Below are positions 55,226 to 62,764 of a stretch of DNA of 64,000 nucleotides, piece after piece (the stretch's first letter is position 1; each line of letters opens with the position of its first letter). This stretch comes from JABGQS01 sp963666505 (lineage in GTDB: Bacteria > Bacillota > Clostridia > Christensenellales > SZUA-584), in assembly GCA_963666505.2 (NCBI GenBank), contig CAXXXL010000005.1, forward strand, positions 1 to 64,000, read 5' to 3'. The notes below the pieces were generated by a model, which was not told where the DNA came from, ran no database searches, and saw only the letters and a list, made by a program, of their open reading frames with translations. A program made the position numbers and the translations under genes.

Positions 55226-55430
55226 ATGTCAAAATTTAAATATTCAGCAGGTCATGGAACGTGCAAAGCGGTGCGGACACATTCGGGCCCCAGTAAGGGA
55301 TGAGATAGACTTTGTCACAAAGGTAAAGAAGTATAAGCAGATAGGCTTCGACGCAATGCAGTTCTACGACGACGCCGTTCCCAATACCAACGAACTTTCC
55401 GACGACCAGATAATCAAAGAGGCACAGATA
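55226..55430 (+). pseudogene. 5' fragment of a XylA-like TIM-barrel sugar isomerase, twice frameshifted
   Basis: ATG at 55226 begins MSKFKYSAG. Restoring a base near 55250 and one near 55291 gives GPWNVQSGADTFGPPVRDEID, then VTKVKKYKQIGFDAMQFYDDAVPN, the N-terminal strands of xylose-isomerase-like enzymes. Homology ends near EAQ at about 55430, where an IS3-type transposase end is fused. Less than one fifth of the enzyme is left. The lost function may be covered by the lyxose isomerase at 57181. Confidence 0.75.
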
Positions 55431-55541
55431 ATTATAGAGCAATGGCGGCGATACTACAATGCGATACGTACACACAGTTCTTGGGGATACAAAACACCTG
55501 TGCCCCAATCATACTTAATAGAGACTAATGCATTAGGTTAG
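55431..55541 (+). mobile_element. IS3-family transposase 3' remnant
   Basis: The frame ends with IIEQWRRYYNAIRTHSSWGY and KTPVPQSYL, the standard C-terminus of IS3-type integrase-core transposases. Only about 35 codons remain; the DDE residues and left end are missing. A CGGAGG/CCTCCG hairpin lies at 55631-55654. Confidence 0.7.
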
Positions 55542-55699
55542 AAATACTAACTTGAAAACTGGATACAAGACTGTGGTGAGGCCATTATAGTTTCCCAGGT
55601 AAAAAGAATGTGGATAATAATAAGGGTTTACGGAGGTCAATAATATAGCCTCCGAATGACATACTGAATGGTTGACAAATTTTTTAGGAGGGCAATACA

Positions 55700-56704
55700 A
55701 TGGATTTAAGAGTTGGAGTTGTGGGTACAGGATCGATGGGCTCCGAACATATTTGGAGAATTAACGAGGTTCTTTCTGGAGCGAAAGTTGTAGCGGTAAC
55801 GGATATCATCCTGGATTCAACGAAAAAGGTTTCAGAAAAGTATGGGGTCCGTGTTGAAAATTCAGACGATGATTTAGTCAAAGCGGATGATGTAGATGCG
55901 ATCGTGGTTGCATCGATTGGTTCAGCGCATGAACAAACCGTACTAAAAGCAATTACGGCAGGTAAGTTTGTTTTCTGTGAAAAACCGTTAGCGGATACTG
56001 CAAATGCAAGTAGACGTATTATAGATGCAGAAATAAAGAATGGAAAACGGCTGATACAAGTGGGTTATATGCGCCGTTTCGATAAAGCATATAATCAGTT
56101 AAGGGATAAGTTGAATACAGGAGAAGTCGGGCAGCCGTTGACAGTACACTGTAAGCATCGGAATCCTTATGTACCAGAATATATGGATACATCTTCTGCG
56201 ATTTATGAAGCGTTGAGCCATGAAATAGATATTTTACATTGGCTAGTCAATGATAATTACGTATCGGCACAAATTGTTGTTCCAAAAACATCGAAACATG
56301 CACCTTCTAACTTGAGAGATCCGATCGTTATGATACTGAGAACTGAAAAAGGGCTCTATCTAGAAGTTGAGCTTTTTGTTCATTCACAGTTTGGATATCA
56401 GATTAAAACAGAAGTGCTGTGTGAAGAAGGCGTTTTGTCGATGGCGCAGCCACCGGCGGTTGAGATGATCAAACAAGGTATTCAATCTAGGGATGTTGAT
56501 ATGACATGGTCTTCACGTTTCGTTGAGGCGTATAATATTGAATTTCAGGCATGGATTAATTCGGTCAAAGCGGGTGTTGCAACGGGTCCCTCTGCATGGG
56601 ATGGCTATGTGGTTTCTGTTACATCCGACGCTTGCTTAAAATCGCTTAAAACAGGAGCCATTGAGCCAATTATTTATGATGAGTATCCTAGCTTTTATAA
56701 ATGA
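55700..56704 (+). CDS. iolG: Gfo/Idh/MocA-family oxidoreductase, inositol 2-dehydrogenase-like
   Basis: 334 residues with AGGAGGG upstream. N-terminal Rossmann VGVVGTGSMGSEHIWRI, then the family EKP motif in FCEKPLAD near residue 95, and VQVGYMRRFDKAY. The segments HEIDILHWLVND and GPSAWDGYVVSVTSDACLKS align closely with Bacillus IolG (HEIDVLHWLVND, GPTAWDGYIAAVTTDAC). It would oxidise myo-inositol or a related cyclitol/sugar at C2 with NAD. No iolB-E genes are present, so the product may instead go to the aminotransferase at 49757 (keto-inositol amination). Confidence 0.88.
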   Translation: MDLRVGVVGTGSMGSEHIWRINEVLSGAKVVAVTDIILDSTKKVSEKYGVRVENSDDDLVKADDVDAIVVASIGSAHEQTVLKAITAGKFVFCEKPLADTANASRRIIDAEIKNGKRLIQVGYMRRFDKAYNQLRDKLNTGEVGQPLTVHCKHRNPYVPEYMDTSSAIYEALSHEIDILHWLVNDNYVSAQIVVPKTSKHAPSNLRDPIVMILRTEKGLYLEVELFVHSQFGYQIKTEVLCEEGVLSMAQPPAVEMIKQGIQSRDVDMTWSSRFVEAYNIEFQAWINSVKAGVATGPSAWDGYVVSVTSDACLKSLKTGAIEPIIYDEYPSFYK

Positions 56705-56915
56705 TAATTGGGATAATGTAAGAATAAAAAATGGAGAAGAAGCATATAATGCAATACAAAAATAAAGCCTAAATGTACATAATTTATTTACTATATTTTT
56801 TATAAGGCTGTTAGTTTAAAGCAAAAACTAGAAATCAATAAAACATACAATACAGAGTATAGAATGAAGCCATAGGAACGGCAAGGTTGAGAAAAAGCAG
56901 ATCATGGTATGAAAT
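56705..56915. other. Intergenic, AT-rich
   Basis: No gene or structured element is recognised between the IolG-like gene and the permease fragment. Confidence 0.3.
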
Positions 56916-57121
56916 GATATATTGACAACAGTTGTGCTTGGAGGAACCAGCATCTATTGGGGAAAGATAAGATTTTTTGGACACTACTTGGAGTGTTAAT
57001 GATCGGCATGATTTATAACGCCATGACTTTGCTTAAGGTATCGACATTTTACCAGATGGTTGCAAGTGGTTTAATATTACTATATGCTCTTGCACTAGGC
57101 AGAATTAATTCAAACTTATAA
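56916..57121 (+). pseudogene. 3' fragment of an RbsC-type sugar permease gene
   Basis: Open text begins about DILTTVVLGGTSIYWG, the conserved GG loop before the last membrane helices of RbsC permeases, slips near 56961, and continues KDKIFWTLLGVLMIGMIYNAM, then FYQMVASGLILLYALALG, to the stop at 57119-57121. It is the last fifth of a fourth sugar transporter's permease. The rest of that transporter is missing. Confidence 0.7.
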
Positions 57122-57180
57122 AGAAAGTAAATAAACTATTTTTAAAGATGAACCAAATAATTAGAAAGGGATATTTAATC

Positions 57181-57849
57181 ATGAAGCGCTCACAAATTAA
57201 TCAAATCATTAGGGAGGCTATTAGTTTTATAGATATGCATGGATTTAAGCTACCTCCTTTTGCATATTGGAGTCCAGAAGAATGGGCTAAAAAAGGAGAC
57301 GAGTATAGAGAGATTAAAGATAATATGCTAGGATGGGATATTACGGATTTTGGAAGTGGAGACTATCTAAAGGTCGGACTGCTAATGTTTACAATTCGAA
57401 ATGGCAACTTGAAAAATAGCAAGTATATTAAAACTTATGCGGAAAAACTACTTATTACTGAAGAAGAACAAGTAACCCCATACCATTTTCATTGGCATAA
57501 AATGGAAGATATCATTAACAGGGGAGGAGGCAACTTGCTAGTAAAGTTGTATAATTCTACTCAAGATGGAGCATTTGCTGATACAGACATAACCATATCC
57601 ATGGACGGACGCAACTATACAGCTTCTGCGGGCACTATAGTAAAACTTACACCTGGAGAGAGCATAACTCTTTCAGCAAAACAATATCACAAGTTTTGGG
57701 GCGAAAAAGGCACAGGCAAAATACTTCTAGGAGAAGTATCTAAAATAAACGATGATAATGTTGATAATCGTTTTTATGAAGTAGTAGGACGCTTTCCAAA
57801 GATTGATGAAGATGAGCCACCAGCATTTTTATTATGTACCGAATACTAA
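57181..57849 (+). CDS. D-lyxose isomerase
   Basis: 222 residues from the ATG at 57181, with GAAAGGG about ten bases upstream; an in-frame ATG at 57148 is less likely. It matches D-lyxose ketol-isomerases throughout: LPPFAYWSPEEWAKKGDEY near residue 22, NMLGWDITDFGSGD, then the cupin metal site HFHWHKMEDIINRGGG (His, His and Glu ligands), GESITLSAKQYHKFWGE and a terminal DEPPAFLLCTEY. It interconverts D-lyxose and D-xylulose using Mn2+. It follows the permease remnant and closes the island, so the imported sugars likely include D-lyxose or a related pentose. Confidence 0.92.
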   Translation: MKRSQINQIIREAISFIDMHGFKLPPFAYWSPEEWAKKGDEYREIKDNMLGWDITDFGSGDYLKVGLLMFTIRNGNLKNSKYIKTYAEKLLITEEEQVTPYHFHWHKMEDIINRGGGNLLVKLYNSTQDGAFADTDITISMDGRNYTASAGTIVKLTPGESITLSAKQYHKFWGEKGTGKILLGEVSKINDDNVDNRFYEVVGRFPKIDEDEPPAFLLCTEY

Positions 57850-58389
57850 GGAAATTATAGCAACTAAGTGTATTTTGTAAAGAAAAAGTGTAGCATTTCA
57901 ATCAACCAATGGATTATTAGTAGTAGTGCAAAGATTCTAAACTAGATATTGATATAATTTCTGTATGGTATAATTAACAAAATAGTTATTCTGTATTACA
58001 CCGAAAATGTCTTCACCGAAAATGTAGAAAACTTGAAAGTTCAAAGGTGTTAAGGCTATTGGGTCAGCTAAAGATATCTGTATTTGGCGTGCCCCCCAAG
58101 AATTGTACTAACTCCAAAGTTAGTATAGAATAAAAAAATACTAATATACAAGCCCGTTACCCTAGACAGTTGTTTCTTTGGAAGGTTTGCATTGAAATAC
58201 TCGGTTCCTTTAGGAGCACGCTTTTTCGCATTAAATGTTTAAAGCAAAACATAAATATCGATTTATAACAGGTAATTCTTGACTTATTGAAAGTCGGCTG
58301 GGGTACTTGTTCTCAGAGTTGTTTCATTAATTGAATCAAAGAATCTTATAAATGTTATAACAAGTAAACTAAGATATAGAGGTGTTATT
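57850..58389. other. Long intergenic region with repeats but no gene
   Basis: A 12-base direct repeat CACCGAAAATGT occurs at 57999-58010 and 58014-58025. An inverted repeat ACTAACT/AGTTAGT lies at about 58108-58125. Both look like transposon-end debris. No coding frame is credible. The promoter of the glutamate dehydrogenase gene must lie near its 3' end, but it is not obvious. Confidence 0.4.
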
Positions 58390-59655
58390 ATGAGAAAAAA
58401 GTATGAGCCGTATAAAGAGGTCATCAAGTTGATAGATGACACTGCAAGGGTTATGGGGCTAGATGAGAGCGAGTATATCACACTAAAACATCCGGAAAGA
58501 GAACTGACCGTCTCGCTTCCCGTAAAGATGGATGACGGAACTGTAAAGGTGTTTAAGGGTTTCAGGGTACAGCACTCCAGCATCAAGGGACCGTGTAAAG
58601 GTGGTATAAGATATCACGAGAGCGTAGAGATCGAAGAAGTTAAAGCGCTTGCAGCATGGATGACCTTTAAGTGCGCCGTAGTCAACATACCGTACGGCGG
58701 AGCAAAGGGAGGCATCACCGTGGACCCCGCAACGCTTTCAAGGGACGAGCTTGAAAGGCTGACGAGAAGATATACGGCTTCGATACTTCCGCTTATAGGG
58801 CCGGAAAAAGACATACCGGCACCTGACGTTAACACAAATGCTACTGTCATGGGATGGATAATGGACACATACAGCATGTTTGCGGGCTATGCCGTTCCGG
58901 GAGTTGTTACCGGCAAGCCGATAGATATCGGCGGTTCCTTAGGCAGAAGCGGTGCAACAGGCCGAGGCGTTATGTTTATGACAAGAGAGATAATGCACAG
59001 GCTGGGCAAACCGCTCATGGGAGCAAAAGTTGCTATACAGGGCTTTGGTAAGGTGGGTGCAACTGCGGCTCAGGCGCTGGCAGACGAAGGCGCAAAGATT
59101 ATTGCGATAAGCGACGTTTCAGATGGCCTTTTCTGCGAGACGGGGATTGATGTCGGCAAGCTGGCGGAGTATGCTGCGAACGGCGGCAAGGCAAGGCTGT
59201 TCAAAGATTACGAGGAAAACGGCGTAAAGCACATTTCCAACAAAGAGCTGCTTACGGCGGATGTTGATATACTGATACCGGCGGCGACAGAAAACCAGAT
59301 CACCGAAGAGATTGCCAAAGATGTTAAAGCTTCTGTAGTAGTCGAAGGCGCAAACGGCCCGACGACGATGGAAGCGGACAAGATACTCTATAAAAAAGGC
59401 GTGACGCTGGTGCCGGATATTCTGGCCAACGCAGGCGGCGTCGTTGTTTCCTACTTCGAGTGGGTGCAGAACATACAGTCACTCATGTGGGACATAGAGG
59501 AGATAAACAGGGCTCAGGAAAAGATAATGATACGTGCGTTCAACTCGGTCTGGGATCGTGCTCAGGAGTTAAAGGTCTCGATAAGGACGGGCGCATATGT
59601 CGTGGCTATAGACAGGCTGGTAAGAGCAAGAGATATACGTGGTCAGCTGATGTAA
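58390..59655 (+). CDS. gdhA: NAD(P)-dependent glutamate dehydrogenase
   Basis: 421 residues, normal length for the hexameric Glu/Leu/Phe/Val family, with AGAGGTG upstream. KGFRVQHSSIKGPCKGGIRYH and PYGGAKGG carry the catalytic and substrate lysines; PAPDVNT holds the catalytic Asp; GRGVMFMTRE and AIQGFGKVG form the dinucleotide fold; NAGGVVVSYFEWVQN closes the site. It interconverts glutamate and 2-oxoglutarate plus ammonia. GC content is higher than in the island to its left, which suggests it belongs to the core genome. Confidence 0.96.
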   Translation: MRKKYEPYKEVIKLIDDTARVMGLDESEYITLKHPERELTVSLPVKMDDGTVKVFKGFRVQHSSIKGPCKGGIRYHESVEIEEVKALAAWMTFKCAVVNIPYGGAKGGITVDPATLSRDELERLTRRYTASILPLIGPEKDIPAPDVNTNATVMGWIMDTYSMFAGYAVPGVVTGKPIDIGGSLGRSGATGRGVMFMTREIMHRLGKPLMGAKVAIQGFGKVGATAAQALADEGAKIIAISDVSDGLFCETGIDVGKLAEYAANGGKARLFKDYEENGVKHISNKELLTADVDILIPAATENQITEEIAKDVKASVVVEGANGPTTMEADKILYKKGVTLVPDILANAGGVVVSYFEWVQNIQSLMWDIEEINRAQEKIMIRAFNSVWDRAQELKVSIRTGAYVVAIDRLVRARDIRGQLM

Positions 59656-59997
59656 TAACTACGGATTAACTGATGTTTTTTGCGAAACCTATTTGACACT
59701 ATCTATATGCTAAGCGAAAATATAATCAGAAAATGAAAGCGACTGATATTTATTAGTTAACTTATCGATTAAGATAGAATCACTAAAATATCGGCCCATC
59801 CGCTATGCTCTTTTTTCTGTAATAAAAGATTTATTCTACTTTCGGGCAGCCGTTTCAATTTACATTTATAAAAAAGAATTTATAATATTGGAATAATTGA
59901 CAATTAGTGAAATATAAATGAAAGCGGGTGTGATGTTAGATTAAAAGATAATGTGGCTATTAAGATGAATCATCAGAGATAAATACAATAGTTATCC
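59656..59997. other. Intergenic region
   Basis: AT-rich; no gene, strong terminator or promoter is recognised between gdhA and the mobile-element remnant. Confidence 0.3.
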
Positions 59998-60342
59998 TTG
60001 ACCGCTTTGCCAACTCAGAGGGATACAAGCTCTTACTGGGTTAAGGATATGCGGGAGAGACGGTATCTGACTTTTGATATGGAGAACCCTCGTCATCAGA
60101 AAGCATTTGAGCTTTACACTGCGCAGTCGGGGAAACTGCGCAGCGAATATGTTGTTGATTGTATTCTTAAGGTACAGCATGATAACAGGTTAGAGGAGAT
60201 AATAAGGCAGATCATCAAGGAAGAGCTGAAAAATGTTTCATTTTCTGTTACTGCTTATAAAAGTAAATCCGAAGATTTACATACAACAGATAAAATATCC
60301 GAGCTGCCGGAAGCGCTTATATCGTCTTTAGACGATATATGA
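59998..60342 (+). CDS. ParR/RHH-like small protein of a mobilizable element
   Basis: 114 residues from a TTG at 59998; an ATG at 60049 is an alternative and the start is unsure. RRYLTFDMENPRHQKAFELY followed by SGKLRSEYVVDCIL fits the ribbon-helix-helix opening of ParR- or CopG-like plasmid proteins, which bind centromere or operator DNA as dimers. The C-terminal half is a charged helix (RLEEIIRQIIKEELK). It precedes an oriT-like hairpin and a MobV relaxase, the normal gene order in small Firmicute mobilizable elements. Confidence 0.6.
   Translation: MTALPTQRDTSSYWVKDMRERRYLTFDMENPRHQKAFELYTAQSGKLRSEYVVDCILKVQHDNRLEEIIRQIIKEELKNVSFSVTAYKSKSEDLHTTDKISELPEALISSLDDI
60319..60338. repeat. Palindrome at the end of the ParR-like gene
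   Basis: ATATCGTC (60319-60326) pairs with GACGATAT (60331-60338) around TTTA. It overlaps the gene's last codons and could be a binding site or weak terminator. Confidence 0.4.
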
Positions 60343-60549
60343 ACCATGATGGTTCACATCTTGATAGCAGCCGGTGAAAATATGCGCCATGACGGTGCAT
60401 TTTTTATTCTCAGCGGGTACAATGCGCATATCAAAACGCCGCTGGAAATTGGATTTGCGAAGCAAATCATCCGAAGTATTAAGCCTCGCAGAGCCCCGCG
60501 GGAAGCGCCCACTTGGCATCTTTGCAGCTTCGCTGAAAGTGTCATAGTG

Positions 60550-60590
60550 GGTAAAACACTTCCTTCGGAAGTGCCCGTATTTAAAGCACC
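60550..60590 (+). other. Putative origin of transfer (oriT)
   Basis: CACTTCC (60557-60563) pairs with GGAAGTG (60567-60573) over a TTC loop, followed by CCCGTATTTAAAGC, 25-60 bases before the relaxase gene. MobV-type relaxases nick beside such a hairpin upstream of their own genes. Assignment is by position and shape only. Confidence 0.45.
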
Positions 60591-60614
60591 GATAAGGAAA
60601 GGAGGTGAGGTGAT

Positions 60615-61310
60615 ATATCCAAGGTTGACCGTACAGTTGTAAGAAATAAAGCGTATCCACGCAGTAACTTTTCTATAAGGGAACGTCATAACGAGCGCAA
60701 GAACGAAGTTTATTCCAATCCGGATATCGTACTTGAAAGAAGCAGCCTCAATATCAGTTTTAAAAGCTGTGAAGGCACATATACGCAGGAATTTGACAAA
60801 TTACTTGAAGAAGGAATTATCAGTACACGTGGATTAAAACAGGATGCTGATGTATTTGCTGAGATGGTGTTCGATGTTAACACTTTGTATTTTGATAAGC
60901 ACGGAGGATATGAATATGCAAAAGACTTTTTTGCTGAAGCATACCGGATGGTTGTTAAAGAAGCCGGAGGCGAGCATTATATCCTATCTGCAGTTATGCA
61001 CGCCGACGAGCGCAACAGGAGCCTCTCGGAGGAGCTTAAACGGGATGTCTATCATTATCATCTGCATGTAGTATATATACCCGTTGTGGAGAAAGAAATC
61101 AAATGGACTAAGCGTTGTAAGGACAAAGAGCTTGTCGGAACAGTTAAAGAAGTTATTCACCAGGTAAGCCATTCAAAAAAATGGGCTTCTGTCAAAGCGG
61201 TAGATGAGAAAGGAGAGCCAATAATTGCAGAGAACGGTAAAGCAGTGTTAATACCATCGTATTCACTGCTGCAGGACAGGTTCTTTGAGCATATGAAGAA
61301 TTGCGTGTAA
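60615..61310 (+). CDS. MobV-family relaxase N-terminal part, with ATA in place of the start codon
   Basis: Family homology starts at (M)SKVDRTVVRNKAYPRSNFS, whose first codon is ATA at 60615-60617, directly spaced behind a full AAAGGAGGTGAGG site; the first ATG in frame is only at 60864. The frame gives 231 residues. The relaxase triad region is MHADERNRSLSEE followed by YHYHLHVVYIPVV (H-x-H metal ligands). It ends at SYSLLQDRFFEHMKNCV, where full-length MobV proteins continue with a coiled C-terminal half. So it is truncated and perhaps poorly initiated; the element is probably no longer mobile by itself. Confidence 0.7.
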   Translation: MSKVDRTVVRNKAYPRSNFSIRERHNERKNEVYSNPDIVLERSSLNISFKSCEGTYTQEFDKLLEEGIISTRGLKQDADVFAEMVFDVNTLYFDKHGGYEYAKDFFAEAYRMVVKEAGGEHYILSAVMHADERNRSLSEELKRDVYHYHLHVVYIPVVEKEIKWTKRCKDKELVGTVKEVIHQVSHSKKWASVKAVDEKGEPIIAENGKAVLIPSYSLLQDRFFEHMKNCV

Positions 61311-61966
61311 AGCCTTAGAAGCTCGCTCAGCGGCTCAAAGTATTTTTCGCATTATTCAGGATATTTTGGGTATATATGGCCAGTGTGTCTTGATTTATAT
61401 TTACCGAGAGCAGCGGAATTGCAGGGCTGTGATGAGCTCGGCTATTAGGTTGAAATGATATAAAAAGATATCTAGCGGATGTTCATTTCATTTAAAAATA
61501 ATAGATGGTTAAAAACAATAGACGAAAAGTACGATTGGAAGCTAATTTTTATTATTAGTTTGCGTGCAAGGTAAATGCCTTAGAAGCATGATAAAGTAGC
61601 TTAGACGAGTGCATAACCGGTCTTAGAGGATGTTAGACTTAGATAGCGTTTATATTAAAATTATGCAATTGCTATCAATGAATTAATAGAAAATTTGTTG
61701 TTTACGGCTATAAAGACTTGGTTTTATTAACATATGAACATATAATTAAATTATGGTAATAGAAACAACTTTTCCTAGTTTAGACTCCGTAAAAAGAATA
61801 TCGGTACAAATATACAAAAACGAGTTCCATAATAATAAATTATAAAATAATAATTGCATATTTGGTGAGGAACAGAAAAAATAAGAATATTTATTTTTAA
61901 TAATTATCTGAAGGCGACTAGCCAAAACGGAGCACAAAAAGATTAAACAGAAAGGAGTGAGAAACA
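61311..61966. other. Degenerate region after the relaxase
   Basis: About 650 bases without a credible gene. It stands where the relaxase C-terminal half and replication genes would be, and was probably lost from there. No terminal repeats or attachment sites were recognised. Confidence 0.3.
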
Positions 61967-62125
61967 TTGTTAAAGCTTAAAGAAAAAGCAATACCTACGA
62001 AGATTACAAGAGAAAATGTAGAGATATTAATAACCGGGGATTCTGCCGATGAGTTGATAAAGGATATAGACTTTGCTATAGATAGGTTAGTGATGATAAG
62101 AGACTTCCTGCTTACAGAGAAGTAA
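61967..62125 (+). CDS. 52-residue charged protein, possible mobile-element accessory
   Basis: A TTG start at 61967 follows AAAGGAGTGAG at a good distance. The product, LKLKEKAIPTKITRENVEIL then SADELIKDIDFAIDRLVMI, is highly charged and helical. Its first residues after the start (PTKITRENVEILITG) look like a DNA-binding or excisionase-type accessory, but no family is recognised. It lies at the right edge of the element remnant. Confidence 0.45.
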   Translation: MLKLKEKAIPTKITRENVEILITGDSADELIKDIDFAIDRLVMIRDFLLTEK

Positions 62126-62764
62126 GGCACAGAAAAATATAGAATATATAAACATTAAAATACTCAGGCTATGGGTATATTTTTTTCCTTTGCATTGAGA
62201 ATATTATTCCTTGCTTTCGATCTCGTCAAAATATTTAAGTAAAATAAATTCAATAAGATTAGTCATAGAGCGATGCTCTTCTTTGGCTAAACTTTCATCT
62301 TTGCATGTAAGAAGTAAAAAAATTGGAAGAGCAACTACTTTTTCTTGTACGAAAAGTTATTTTGTGGTATTATTATATGAGATTATGTTTATAAATAGCT
62401 ATACGAAAAATATCGTCTCTTTTGTTTTTAAAGCTATTCTTTTTTATAAGAACCAACTATAATTTGCATTAAAGAATATTTTGGGAAGTACAATATAAAC
62501 TTAAAACCATTTACTAAATCATATGGTAAATAACCTTGTATTAGATACTCTAACATACTGACAAAATAATGGTAAATATATATTTTGTAACAACATGTTA
62601 CTGTTCAAATGATTGTTTCCGCGAAGATACTCACTTGTTATTTCGAAAGCTCGATTAATATTTCAAAGCTGCCAGTTATTACGCATGAGTATAAAAAATG
62701 CCCCAAATTGTTTATTCCAAAAAACTATATTGTACTAATAGATAAATGGTTGAGGAGGTAAGCG
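62126..62764. other. AT-rich intergenic region before the FHA-ABC gene
   Basis: No gene is supported. The promoter of the gene at 62765 must lie here; a candidate pair around 62709-62736 (TTGTTT and TATATT-like) is weak. Confidence 0.3.

Noticed and set aside
57850..58389. Riboswitch or leader upstream of glutamate dehydrogenase
   Set aside because: No conserved riboswitch core was recognised; the repeats there look like transposon debris.
60346..60642. 98-codon open frame between the ParR-like and relaxase genes, and its antisense frames
   Set aside because: It spans the oriT-like hairpin and the relaxase ribosome binding site; no protein family is recognisable.
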